A stretch of 64,000 nucleotides of DNA from Ruegeria sp. Ofav3-42 (GTDB lineage: Bacteria > Pseudomonadota > Alphaproteobacteria > Rhodobacterales > Rhodobacteraceae), in assembly GCF_022347725.1 (NCBI RefSeq), contig NZ_JAKRGB010000017.1:55115-119114 (forward strand), in the 5' to 3' direction. Of this stretch, positions 34,097-42,732 are shown in pieces. The notes beneath the pieces were generated by a model. That model did no database searches. It worked only from the letters and a program-made list of their open reading frames with translations, and had not been told where the DNA came from. Every line of letters starts with the position of its first letter. The stretch's first letter is position 1. The position numbers and the translations under genes were made by a program.

Positions 34097-34729
34097 TCAG
34101 GTGGCGTCGGGCTGGTTTTCAGGACGGGCAGCGGCGAATGCAGGCAATGCCAATGCGCGTTCCTCAATCTCAAGAAGCCGGGCGAACGGGGTCATGTCTA
34201 CGCCCCATCGATGTGCATTATACAGCTGCGCGATCAGGCAGATATCCGCAAGGTCCGGACTGTCGCCAAAGCTAAAGGCGCTACCACCCGGCAAAAGTGC
34301 CTGATAGGCATGAAACCCTTCGGTCATCCAATGCCGGAACCACTCGATCCCGTCCTCGGCTGAAAACCCGTAACGGGACTTCAGATGCGCGATGACCTTA
34401 AGATTATTCACCGGATGAATGTCCAACGCGATGGTATGGGCCGCGGCCCGTACCCGAGCACGCTGGAGCTGATTTTCCGGCAGAAACAGAGGTTCCGGTA
34501 TTGTGGCATCGAGATAATCGATGATGGCAAGCGATTGCGTCAGCACTTCTCCGTTATCCAGCACCAGTGTCGGCACGCCCTTTCCGGGGTTCAGCGCGAC
34601 ATAGTCCGGCGCGCGCTGCTCTCCGGCAACCAGATTGATCGGTACCGTTTCGTAGGAGACACCCTTGAGATTCAGAGCGATCCGAACCCGGTAAGAGGTC
34701 GTGGATCGCCAATAGCTGTATAGTTTCAT
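34097..34729 (-). CDS. maiA: Maleylacetoacetate/maleylpyruvate isomerase (GST zeta class)
   Basis: 210 residues. N-terminal thioredoxin fold with YSYWRSTTSYRVRIALNLKGV, the zeta-class active-site region (Ser/Thr rather than the usual SSCS), then VALNPGKGVPTL and LTQSLAIIDYLD for glutathione binding, and an all-helical C-terminal domain. It isomerises the cis ring-cleavage product of gentisate or homogentisate to the trans form with glutathione. It is the last gene of the MarR-controlled operon, and the strongest clue that the substrate ends in a gentisate- or homogentisate-like route. Confidence 0.88.
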   Translation of the reverse strand: MKLYSYWRSTTSYRVRIALNLKGVSYETVPINLVAGEQRAPDYVALNPGKGVPTLVLDNGEVLTQSLAIIDYLDATIPEPLFLPENQLQRARVRAAAHTIALDIHPVNNLKVIAHLKSRYGFSAEDGIEWFRHWMTEGFHAYQALLPGGSAFSFGDSPDLADICLIAQLYNAHRWGVDMTPFARLLEIEERALALPAFAAARPENQPDAT

Positions 34730-34812
34730 GACTCGCTTGTTTTTTATCTACCACTTCAGACCCAGCTGATCAGCGACTTGGCGCCGAAAACCCAACCGGC
34801 GCGGAAAGCCGT

Positions 34813-35358
34813 TCACGCTGGCTTGTTGAGTTCTTTCGCATGCAGCCAATCGGCATGTTTCGGAGCTTTTTTAGTCTTCGACCAATCCTCCAGCATCAGC
34901 CATTTCACTTCGTCCATACGTTTCAGCATCGCTTCCTCTTCCGGGTCCGGGCAGGCCAGTTCGATGCGATGGCCGGACGGGTCGAAGAAGTAGATGGAAT
35001 GGAAAATCGAATGATCGGTCACGCCCAGCACCTCGACGCCATTGGCTTCCAGATGGTCCTTGAACTGAATCAGCGTTTCGCGATCCTTCACCTTGAAGGC
35101 GATGTGCTGCACCCAGACAGGGGTGTTTGGGTCCCGGCCCATCTCTGGTTTTGTCGGCAATTCAAAGAAGGCGAGCACGTTGCCGTCCCCGGCATCCAAA
35201 AACAGGTGCATGTAAGGGTCAGGTTCGTGCGTTGAGGGGACATGATCCTCAGCAATAGCCAGGATGAAGTCCATATTCAGCATCTTTCCATACCATTCGA
35301 CCGTCTCTTTTGCGTCTTTGCAACGGTAAGCGACGTGATGGATCTTCTCGATTTTCAT
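34813..35358 (-). CDS. VOC (glyoxalase/dioxygenase superfamily) protein
   Basis: 181 residues from the ATG at 35358, set by GGAG seven bases upstream. One pair of beta-alpha-beta-beta-beta modules: KIEKIHHVAYRCKDAKETVEWYGKML, then VWVQHIAFKVKDRETL, and IYFFDPSGHRIELACPD, supplying the His/His/Glu metal set. A helical tail of 40 residues follows. It may be an extradiol-type ring-cleaving enzyme or a lyase/isomerase for an intermediate; the operon holds no other obvious ring-opening dioxygenase. Confidence 0.85.
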   Translation of the reverse strand: MKIEKIHHVAYRCKDAKETVEWYGKMLNMDFILAIAEDHVPSTHEPDPYMHLFLDAGDGNVLAFFELPTKPEMGRDPNTPVWVQHIAFKVKDRETLIQFKDHLEANGVEVLGVTDHSIFHSIYFFDPSGHRIELACPDPEEEAMLKRMDEVKWLMLEDWSKTKKAPKHADWLHAKELNKPA

Positions 35359-35421
35359 CGGTTTCTCCTTTTCGAACATGCAGTTTTCAAGATCGAGGCG
35401 ACGGAGGGCCGCCCCGATCTT

Positions 35422-36738
35422 TCACATCAATCCCACCAGCCAGAGCGACAGAGAGGGCACCAAGATGAGCAAGGTCAGCCGCAGGACATCGGCGATCCAG
35501 AAGGGCAGCACACCACGGAAGATGGTTCCAAGCGAGACGTCCTGCAGCACGCCCTTCAACACGAAGACGTTCATGCCGACCGGTGGTGTGATCAGGCTGA
35601 TTTCAGTGGCCACGACGACGACAATGGCAAACCAGATCAGCGCGTTTTCCGGGTCCAGCAGCAGTTCGTTTGCGAACTCAAGTTCGAACATTAGCGGGTA
35701 GAAGACCGGCACCGTTAGCAAGATCATCGACAGGCTTTCCAGCACGCAGCCAAGCACCATGTAGGTGACGATGATGAACAGGATGACAGCCCAGACCGGC
35801 AGTTCGTTATCGATGACGAAGCCCGACAGCCCATCCGGTAACCCGGCATAGTTGATGAAGTTGGTGAATAGCTCGGCACCGATGATAACGGCAAAGATCA
35901 TCGCCGTGGCCCGGATCGAGTCCAGCGTCGCCGTGAAAAACCCGCGCCAGGTCATTGTTCGCAGCGCAAGGGCGATCAGCACCGCAGCGCCGGAACCCAT
36001 CCCGGCTGCCTCGGTCGGGGTGAAGAAGCCACCATAGATACCGACCATTATGAAGAGGAATAGCCCCAACACACAGAAGACGCCGACGACATCGGTTCGA
36101 CTCATTGGTTCGGTGTTTTCCTCTTCCGGAGCCAACGCGGGATTTACCCGTACAGCAACCATGACCGCGCCAAGATAAAGCAGCACGCCGATGATACCGG
36201 GCACAATTCCAGCGATGAACAGCTTGGCAATATTGGTTTCGGTCAACAGGCCGTAGATGATGAGGATCACTGAGGGTGGGATCAGGATGCCAAGCGTTCC
36301 GCCAGCGGCAATGGACCCCGTGGCGAGACGGTCATCGTACCCAAAGCGGCGCATGGAGGGCATCGCAACTTTCGACATCGTGGCAGCCGTAGCCAGTGAC
36401 GAGCCGCAGACCGCTGAGAAGCCACCGCAGGAAAAGACTGAGGCCATGGCAAGCCCGCCGCGCAATCTGCCGAAAAGCCGATCTGCACCTGCGAACAATC
36501 CGTGTGCCACACCAGAGCCAGCCAACACATTGCCCATGAAGATGAACAGGGGAATGACAGAAAGGCTGTAGGACAAGGACGTGTCAAAGGCCACCTGACC
36601 GGTCATTGCCCAGGCCGGTTCCCACCCGCGCATGAAGGCAAATCCGAAACCACCCACGGCCGCCATTGCAAATGCGATTGGCACGCGCAGAAGGATCAGA
36701 CCCAGAAGGATCGCGAAACCGATCAGAGATTCAATCAT
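35422..36738 (-). CDS. TRAP transporter large permease (DctM)
   Basis: 438 residues, about twelve membrane segments, with LLRVPIAFAMAAVGG at the N-terminus, FIFMGNVLAGSGVAHGLF, SLATAATMSKVAMPSM, GGTLGILIPPSVILIIYG and the C-terminal ITPPVGMNVFVLKG typical of DctM. Together with DctQ and DctP it imports carboxylates by sodium symport. It overlaps the DctQ stop by ATGA. Confidence 0.95.
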   Translation of the reverse strand: MIESLIGFAILLGLILLRVPIAFAMAAVGGFGFAFMRGWEPAWAMTGQVAFDTSLSYSLSVIPLFIFMGNVLAGSGVAHGLFAGADRLFGRLRGGLAMASVFSCGGFSAVCGSSLATAATMSKVAMPSMRRFGYDDRLATGSIAAGGTLGILIPPSVILIIYGLLTETNIAKLFIAGIVPGIIGVLLYLGAVMVAVRVNPALAPEEENTEPMSRTDVVGVFCVLGLFLFIMVGIYGGFFTPTEAAGMGSGAAVLIALALRTMTWRGFFTATLDSIRATAMIFAVIIGAELFTNFINYAGLPDGLSGFVIDNELPVWAVILFIIVTYMVLGCVLESLSMILLTVPVFYPLMFELEFANELLLDPENALIWFAIVVVVATEISLITPPVGMNVFVLKGVLQDVSLGTIFRGVLPFWIADVLRLTLLILVPSLSLWLVGLM

Positions 36739-37283
36739 GGCGCGCTCTCCAGGTGGTCTTTGTCAGTTTCGTGTTCGACAGGTGGTTGCAAGCCGCGCAG
36801 GAAGGCGATGAAGGCGGAAATCATGCAGGAGGCGCCAGCCAGGTAGCCAAATGGTGCCAGCGGAATTTCCAACGCATTTGTCACCGCGCCGTCATGGGCT
36901 GCCTTGGCTGCATGGGTGAAAAGCCGCCAGGCGAAAGTGGCCAATAAAGCAGCAGAGAACAGGCCCGCGAAGGCGGCTAGAAACCGTTGTGTTTTCCGCC
37001 CAAGCGCCAGGTTCAGCAGGTCAACTTCGACGTGCTCGCGGCGTTCGGTCGTTAGTGGCAAGGCCAGAAAGACAAGCGCTGCCAGCAGAATTTCAGTGAG
37101 CTCGAAAGCGCCAGACAGCGGCGCATTGAACAAATAGCGCCCGACCACATCCACACAGGTGATGAGAACGAGGCTGAACAGGATCAAAGCGGCTCCGACA
37201 CCCAGCGACCGGTCGAGCAGCAGCCCGATGTCCAGCCCCTCTTCAGGGGGCTGGTCGGGAAAACGATGACGAAGCCGTTCCAT
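36735..37283 (-). CDS. TRAP transporter small permease (DctQ)
   Basis: 182 residues with four membrane segments; LVLITCVDVVGRYLFNAPLSGAFELTEILLAALVFLALPLTTERREHVEVDLL is the typical DctQ core. It follows the binding-protein gene by three bases and precedes DctM. Confidence 0.92.
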   Translation of the reverse strand: MERLRHRFPDQPPEEGLDIGLLLDRSLGVGAALILFSLVLITCVDVVGRYLFNAPLSGAFELTEILLAALVFLALPLTTERREHVEVDLLNLALGRKTQRFLAAFAGLFSAALLATFAWRLFTHAAKAAHDGAVTNALEIPLAPFGYLAGASCMISAFIAFLRGLQPPVEHETDKDHLESAP

Positions 37284-37286
37284 GGA

Positions 37287-38321
37287 TCAGAAGTCCACGC
37301 CAGCTTGCTTGCGCAGCTCTTCCAGAGCGGTTGCTCCGTCATAGCCGTCCGCCGAGATGGCTTCGGACCACGCTGTCTCGGCATCTGCTGCCTGAGACTT
37401 GATCGCATCAACCACTTCAGCTGGCGCTTCGTAGATCTCGATCCCGGCCTTTTCAGCCTCGGCATTGCCTTTCTCGTCGGCACCGATCCAGGCCTGGCCG
37501 ACCAACTCAGCAAAGGCTTCGCCGGAAATTGCCTCAATGGCGGCCTGATCTTCCTCAGAGATCTCGTTCCACTTTGCCTCGTTCATGACCATGAACCACG
37601 TTGTGTTGTAGATACCGCCCGGCACTTTCATGGTGTACTTGACGTCGCCGGTCAGCTTGAAAGCCGCCAGAGCGTCGAAGGGGAACGTCACACCATCGAT
37701 CACGCCACGCGAAAGCTTCTCATAGACCTCGCCCGAGGACATGAAGAGTGTCGTGGAGCCCAGACCCGACATCAAGTCCGAGATATATCCGCCGGGCACA
37801 CGGATTTTCAGACCGGAAAAGTCATCCGTTGTCTCGATCTTGCGAACATTGTTGTGCAGCATGCCGGGGCCGTGCACGAAAAGCCCCAGAAGTTTGGTGC
37901 CCTCATGTTCTTTCTGCGCTTCCAGCGGACCGGAATAAACATTCCAGAACGCCTTGGAACCAGCCACAGCATCGTCACCGATGAAAGAGAACTGACCGAT
38001 CCGCGAGCGGGTGAAACGGTCATCGGTGGTAAAGGAATGCAAGCCATATGTGATGTCAGCAATCCCTTCGGCAGCCATATCGTAATGCGCCGGGGGCGGG
38101 CCCATCGGCTTAGCCAGAACACGCACGGTCACTCGACCATCGGTGACGTCTTCTACCTGCTTGGCCCATGGTTTGATCGCATTCACCACGATCGGATGGC
38201 GCGGCGGCAGCCAGCTTGAAAGCGCCAGCTTTGTCTCGGACGCGGCAGTCGTGGCAATGGTCATGGCAGCGGTTGCTATACCCGCAAAAAGCAGGGCGTT
38301 GCCCTTCAGCTTGAGTTTCAT
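37287..38321 (-). CDS. TRAP transporter substrate-binding protein (DctP)
   Basis: 344 residues: signal peptide (about 1-28), then ETKLALSSWLPPRHPI, MAAEGIADITYGLHSFT and the ligand-Arg region FSGLKIRVPGGYISDLM, which in DctP proteins binds the solute carboxylate. It supplies the periplasmic capture step. With a hydroxylase and isomerase in the operon, an aromatic or related carboxylate is the expected ligand. Confidence 0.93.
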   Translation of the reverse strand: MKLKLKGNALLFAGIATAAMTIATTAASETKLALSSWLPPRHPIVVNAIKPWAKQVEDVTDGRVTVRVLAKPMGPPPAHYDMAAEGIADITYGLHSFTTDDRFTRSRIGQFSFIGDDAVAGSKAFWNVYSGPLEAQKEHEGTKLLGLFVHGPGMLHNNVRKIETTDDFSGLKIRVPGGYISDLMSGLGSTTLFMSSGEVYEKLSRGVIDGVTFPFDALAAFKLTGDVKYTMKVPGGIYNTTWFMVMNEAKWNEISEEDQAAIEAISGEAFAELVGQAWIGADEKGNAEAEKAGIEIYEAPAEVVDAIKSQAADAETAWSEAISADGYDGATALEELRKQAGVDF

Positions 38322-38337
38322 AGTGTCCTCCCTAGGA

Positions 38338-38529
38338 TTACGTGATGTCTGCAGCTTTGAGCGCCTGGCTCAGGACCTCGCGGTCGCCGATATGGTTTGC
38401 CAGTATCAGGATAAGCCGCGCATTGACGGCATCGCTCTCAGCCTTGGTCTTGCCTTCATGGGTCGCCAGCAGGTCGGCATAAAAATCATCGGTCCCGTCG
38501 ATGTTCGGCGTCAGGATCAGATCGCTCAT
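38338..38529 (-). CDS. DUF2783-family small protein
   Basis: 63 residues, MSDLILTPNIDGTDDFYADL at the start, with LLATHEGKTKAESDAVNARLILILANHIGD, the conserved part of DUF2783. The ATG overlaps the hydroxylase stop as ATGA, so the two are made together. Its role is unknown; this pairing with an FAD hydroxylase suggests a partner or stabilising subunit. Confidence 0.8.
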   Translation of the reverse strand: MSDLILTPNIDGTDDFYADLLATHEGKTKAESDAVNARLILILANHIGDREVLSQALKAADIT

Positions 38530-40160
38530 TGGCTTGCCTCCTTCCCGGTGGCGCGGCGCAGGGCGGTGCGCATCAGGGTTTCATTGAAATTGTCCCGGCG
38601 GGCCGCAACGTGTTGGTCCGGCCGGATCAGGTAGACTGCTGAGTTTGCTTCGCCGAGATAGCGTTTCTTCAACTGGCCGGTCGGGTCGTCTCGGGTCGAA
38701 AGCGCCAACCGGCGGGCCGTGATGCCGTCTTCCTCCAGAGTTTCGGGTGCCTCTGCATCGATCGTCAGGAGGATGAATTCATCACCCAGCTTCGACAGCA
38801 GGAATTCGTCGCCCAGCGGCGCGTCGGGGCAGGGGGCACCGGGCTGTGTCCGCTCTGGGCCACCCGCCAGCGCATCGGCCGAATTGAGGCGCGATCCACT
38901 GTACACACAAGGAACCGAAAGCCTGCCAGAATTCACCATCGGCCGTGCAAATTCATATTCGCCGCTCAGGCTGAGGACAGCATCGCGGAAAATCCGGCTG
39001 GTCTCAGACTTCGGTGTGATGAAATCGGTCGAGCGGGTAGAATTAAGGATATTCTCGTCCGCGCCGTGGATGCGTTCCGCATTGTAGGTGTCAAGCAGAC
39101 TTTCCGGTGCTTTGCCTTGCAGCACCAGCCCCAGTTTCCAACCCAGATTGTCCACGTCCTGCATGCCGGAATTGGCACCGCGCGCTCCGAAAGGCGAGAC
39201 CTGATGGGCCGCATCACCGGCAAAGATCACCCGACCCGAGCGGAAGCTGTCCATGCGCTTGCACTGGAAGGTGTAGATCGAGGACCAGACCATCTCATAA
39301 TCGACATCCCCCAACATTGCGTCCAAACGGCGACGGATGTTCTCTTCTTTCAATTCTTCCTTGCGGTCCACATCCCAGCCGATCTGGAAGTCGATCCGCC
39401 ATACATCGTCGGGCTGCTTGTGCAACAAAGCTGACGCGCCCGAGCCGTGGGTCGGCTCGAACCAGAACCAGCGTTCGGTGGGGAAATTCAGATCGCCCTT
39501 CAGCTTGATGTCGGCGATCAGGAAGCTGTCCTGAAAGACGCGGCCGCTGAAATCCAACCCGAGCATCCGGCGCAGAGGCGAATTGGCACCATCGCAACCG
39601 ATCAACCAATCAGCTTCCATCGTATACGGTCCGTCCGGTGTCATCACCGTCAAAACGACATGATCGTCGCGCACCTGAACCGTATCCACCCGGTTCTTGC
39701 CGCGCAACTGGATCGGGGCGCCTTTGGCCTGCAGCTCGCGCAGACGGTCGATCATGTATTGCTCGAAATAGGGCTGCTGAAGATTGATGAAGGCGGGGTA
39801 TTTATGCCCGTCTTCCGGCAGCAGGTTGAACTCGAACACCTTGTCGTCACGGTGGAACACCTTGCCGAGATTCCAGACAACGCCCTTGTCCAGCATCGGC
39901 TCACCGCAGCCATAGCGATCAGCCACTTCCAGGCAGCGCTTTGCGAAGCAGATCGCCCGGCTGCCCATGCCGATACCTTCGTGGTCGTCCAGCACCAGTA
40001 CCGGGATGCCCTGACGCCCTAAGTCCAGCGCGGTGGCGATACCAATCGGCCCCCCCCCCATGACCACGACCGGGTGGCGAACCGGTGCGTCGAGGTCCTG
40101 ATCCGGCGACTTTTCGTACGGGTAGCTTTTGTAAGCCAACGTGTAACGGTCATCGAACAT
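38526..40160 (-). CDS. FAD-dependent aromatic hydroxylase (MhpA/PheA-like class A monooxygenase)
   Basis: 544 residues from the ATG at 40160, behind a strong GAAGGGAAGGG. FAD-binding GGGPIG (35-40) in VVVMGGGPIGIATALDLGR, the DG motif IGCDGANSPLRR, and the GD motif VIFAGDAAHQVSPFGARGANSGMQDVDNLGWKL are all intact; the C-terminal 150 residues form a thioredoxin-like domain as in MhpA and phenol hydroxylases. It should hydroxylate a phenolic acid using NAD(P)H and O2 in the cytoplasm. Substrate unknown. Confidence 0.9.
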   Translation of the reverse strand: MFDDRYTLAYKSYPYEKSPDQDLDAPVRHPVVVMGGGPIGIATALDLGRQGIPVLVLDDHEGIGMGSRAICFAKRCLEVADRYGCGEPMLDKGVVWNLGKVFHRDDKVFEFNLLPEDGHKYPAFINLQQPYFEQYMIDRLRELQAKGAPIQLRGKNRVDTVQVRDDHVVLTVMTPDGPYTMEADWLIGCDGANSPLRRMLGLDFSGRVFQDSFLIADIKLKGDLNFPTERWFWFEPTHGSGASALLHKQPDDVWRIDFQIGWDVDRKEELKEENIRRRLDAMLGDVDYEMVWSSIYTFQCKRMDSFRSGRVIFAGDAAHQVSPFGARGANSGMQDVDNLGWKLGLVLQGKAPESLLDTYNAERIHGADENILNSTRSTDFITPKSETSRIFRDAVLSLSGEYEFARPMVNSGRLSVPCVYSGSRLNSADALAGGPERTQPGAPCPDAPLGDEFLLSKLGDEFILLTIDAEAPETLEEDGITARRLALSTRDDPTGQLKKRYLGEANSAVYLIRPDQHVAARRDNFNETLMRTALRRATGKEASQ

Positions 40161-40185
40161 TGAACAATCCCTTCCCTTCAGGCGG

Positions 40186-41136
40186 TCAGCCCTGCAGCTG
40201 TTCCCACATTTCCAGATCTCGTTTCGCCGTCCATATGCGTGGCGTATCGATGCCGCGGGCCTCGTCATAGGCGCGGGCAACATTGAACGGCAGACAGTGT
40301 TCGTAGATCGCGTAGTCCGCGAATTTCGGGTCGCACGCGGCGCGCACGGCATCCCAGGCATCTTTCAGGCTGCCGCCGCCGGCGGCGACGCGGGCGGCCG
40401 GGCGATAGGTGCTTTCGACGAAGTCACGGGTGGACTCGATTGCCGCTTCAACCATGTCTTTGCCGACCAGCGCATCACCCCGGCCGGGTGCAATAGCATC
40501 AACGTCAAAAGCGGCGATATTGTCGAGTGTGCCACCCCAGTCATTGAAATGGCCGTCACCGCAGTAGCAGGCCGAGTGGTATTCAACGATATCTCCGGTG
40601 AACATGACGTTCTGGTCCGGGATGTGAACAACGATGTCTCCGGATGTGTGAGCACGACCTAGATGCATCAGATCAACGCGTCGGCTGCCGAGGTAAACAC
40701 TCATGCGATCTTTGAAGGTGGTGGTGGGCCAGGTCAGTCCGGGAATGCTCTCATGGCTTTCGAACAGGCGTGGGAAACGCTGAAACTCACTGTCCCAATC
40801 TTCCTGACCGCGCTCGGCAACCTGCGCCCGAGTTGTTTCGGACATGAGAATCTGATCCGCACCGTAAGCCGAAGCGCCCAGCACACGGACTGCGTGATAG
40901 TGGGTCAACGCCAGATGCGTGATCGGTTTGTCGGTTACTTCACGGACCTTCTCGATCACCTTGTTGGCCAGACGTGGCGTCGCCTGCGCTTCGACGATCA
41001 TCACGCTGTCATCCCCGATGATCACGCCGGAATTGGGGTCCCCCTCGGCAGTAAAGGCCCAAAGTCCGTCGCCGACCTCGGTAAAGCTGATGGTCTTTTC
41101 GGTCAAATCTTCCTGAGATGCGAATGCCTTAGCCAT
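40186..41136 (-). CDS. MBL-fold metallo-hydrolase with altered metal motif
   Basis: 316 residues from the ATG at 41136, chosen because GGAGAAAACG precedes it. Beta-lactamase-fold motifs: LTHYHAVRVLGA where HxHxDH is expected, so both the Asp and last His of the first motif are replaced (Val, Arg); GRAHTSGD and MFTGDIVEYHSA follow normally. It is the first gene of the MarR-controlled operon, 40 bases from the operator. A lactonase or thioesterase-like step is possible, but the motif change makes the activity uncertain. Confidence 0.85.
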   Translation of the reverse strand: MAKAFASQEDLTEKTISFTEVGDGLWAFTAEGDPNSGVIIGDDSVMIVEAQATPRLANKVIEKVREVTDKPITHLALTHYHAVRVLGASAYGADQILMSETTRAQVAERGQEDWDSEFQRFPRLFESHESIPGLTWPTTTFKDRMSVYLGSRRVDLMHLGRAHTSGDIVVHIPDQNVMFTGDIVEYHSACYCGDGHFNDWGGTLDNIAAFDVDAIAPGRGDALVGKDMVEAAIESTRDFVESTYRPAARVAAGGGSLKDAWDAVRAACDPKFADYAIYEHCLPFNVARAYDEARGIDTPRIWTAKRDLEMWEQLQG

Positions 41137-41175
41137 CGTTTTCTCCAACAGTAAATTGCTCACGCGACTCATAAC

Positions 41176-41210
41176 GTTTCATTTGCAACGACTATCGTTG
41201 CAAATGAAAC
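41176..41210. promoter_or_regulatory. Perfect inverted repeat, MarR operator of the aromatic operon
   Basis: GTTTCATTTGCAACG (41176-41190), five bases, CGTTGCAAATGAAAC (41196-41210): 15-base arms without mismatch. Each arm itself matches GTTNCANNTGNAAC, the motif seen twice at the marR start. It sits 40 bases upstream of the first gene of the operon. Confidence 0.75.
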
Positions 41211-41493
41211 TAATGTCAATGCTGTTTCGTTTGGAGCAATTGGGTTGGGTTTCGTGCACCGAGGGCACTCCCGCCCGAAGTGTGCCTTGCGAATTCGGAA
41301 AAAGGGGCGAGCCTCGTTGTCTGCTCGTCGGCCAGCCTATCATGGCTGCTCCTGGCACCGCTCCGCTATCTCAGGCTTAAATGACGCAGTGCAGGGAAAC
41401 CCAATGCACACTGACCCTAATAAGCCCAATTTCATTGGCAGGGTGTGTTGCCCAACGCGGGCTCCCTTGATTTCACGGTGCGTTCCCCGCGTG

Positions 41494-42732
41494 TCAAAAC
41501 CTATCAGGCCCGTAAGGGGTCAGGTTGGTATCGGTTCTACGGTTTGCAATGATGTCGGCCACCACTCGGCCCGTTGTCGCGCCAAGGGTCAGGCCGAGTT
41601 GCCCGTGACCTGTGGCGATTACGACATTGCCGAGGCTACGAGGCCGCCCAATTACAGGTCGCGTGTCCGGCATGAAGGGGCGGCGGCCAGCGCGCCTTTC
41701 GCCGTTTTCTGTGTTGAGTCTTGGAAGCACTCGGCGTGCGCGCTCTACCAAAACGTCAGCACGCCGCCAGTTGGGCTTTGACGAAAGACTTGCGAATTCG
41801 ATGGTACCAGCAATGGCCAGCGCATTCTCATGAGGCGTGATGCCAAAGCCGCCAGAAGGATAGAAGACGGTATGCTTCAGATCGACACCCGGCTCTGGAA
41901 GACCGGTCCAATAGCCCATCAAACCTTCCATTGGGAGCTTTACGCCAATTTCAGCAGCCAGCGCCTTAGACCCAATGCCAGCGGCAAGAACAAATTCCTC
42001 GGCCTCCAAGAGATCGCCGTTCTGCAGCCGCACTGACTGAAGCAGACCGTCCGTCCGTTCAAACCCACGCGCGTCTGACGCAACCACTTCGCCGCCTCGC
42101 GCCAGAAAGGCTCGATGTAGATCGCTCACCAGTCGGACGCTGTCTGCCACGAAGCTCCAATCGCGCAGCACCGAGGCGTATTGAAAATCCGGGGCAATCG
42201 CAGGATCAATGTCGTGCGCTTCCGCGCCCGGAATGTCCTCGATCGTGCAGCCCAGATCGCGGGCCAGATTGAAGGCGGCGCCCATGCTTGCCTTATCAGA
42301 GTCATCTTCAAAAAGCTTTATGATTGGCCGTTCGACGAGCATATCCTTGATGCCATATTCGGACATCTGGCTTTTGAAATCAGCCGTGGCCCGGAAAGTC
42401 AGCTGCGCCAGATCGGTAGCAATGGCACGCATTTTCGGATCGGTGGCATTCGCAACAAAACGCAGAAACCAGGGAAGCATGCGTAGTGCTGAGGCGGGGC
42501 GCAAGGCAAGGGGGGCTTCGGGGTCCATCAGCAAACCGGGGACCTTCCAAAGTAGGCCGGGCTGGGACAGCGGGACAATCTCACCAATGGCTATACAACC
42601 ACAGGAGGCCCAGCTGGCACCCTGGCCGATCCTATCCGGCTCAAGGACAGTAACCCGATGGCCATCCGCCTGCAGGGCCAGCGCAGCGGAAATTCCCACA
42701 ACACCGCCGCCGATGACGATGATCTTCTTCAT
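41494..42732 (-). CDS. DadA-like FAD-dependent D-amino-acid dehydrogenase/oxidase
   Basis: 412 residues: IIVIGGGVVGISAALALQADGH at the N-terminus, GASWASCGCIAIGEIVPLSQPG, and the C-terminal FAD motif RPFMPDTRPVIGRPRSLGNVVIATGHGQLGLTLGATTGRVVADII, as in DadA. It oxidises a D- or secondary amino acid to the imine. Start overlaps the Ldh2-like stop as ATGA; that partner's relatives reduce cyclic imines such as 1-pyrroline-2-carboxylate, so D-proline or a hydroxy/N-methyl derivative is a reasonable substrate. Confidence 0.88.
   Translation of the reverse strand: MKKIIVIGGGVVGISAALALQADGHRVTVLEPDRIGQGASWASCGCIAIGEIVPLSQPGLLWKVPGLLMDPEAPLALRPASALRMLPWFLRFVANATDPKMRAIATDLAQLTFRATADFKSQMSEYGIKDMLVERPIIKLFEDDSDKASMGAAFNLARDLGCTIEDIPGAEAHDIDPAIAPDFQYASVLRDWSFVADSVRLVSDLHRAFLARGGEVVASDARGFERTDGLLQSVRLQNGDLLEAEEFVLAAGIGSKALAAEIGVKLPMEGLMGYWTGLPEPGVDLKHTVFYPSGGFGITPHENALAIAGTIEFASLSSKPNWRRADVLVERARRVLPRLNTENGERRAGRRPFMPDTRPVIGRPRSLGNVVIATGHGQLGLTLGATTGRVVADIIANRRTDTNLTPYGPDRF

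Noticed and set aside
41245..41781. A plus-strand frame in the gap before the DadA-like gene
   Set aside because: Most of it lies antisense to the DadA-like coding sequence and it has no family resemblance; I regard the gap 41211-41493 as non-coding.
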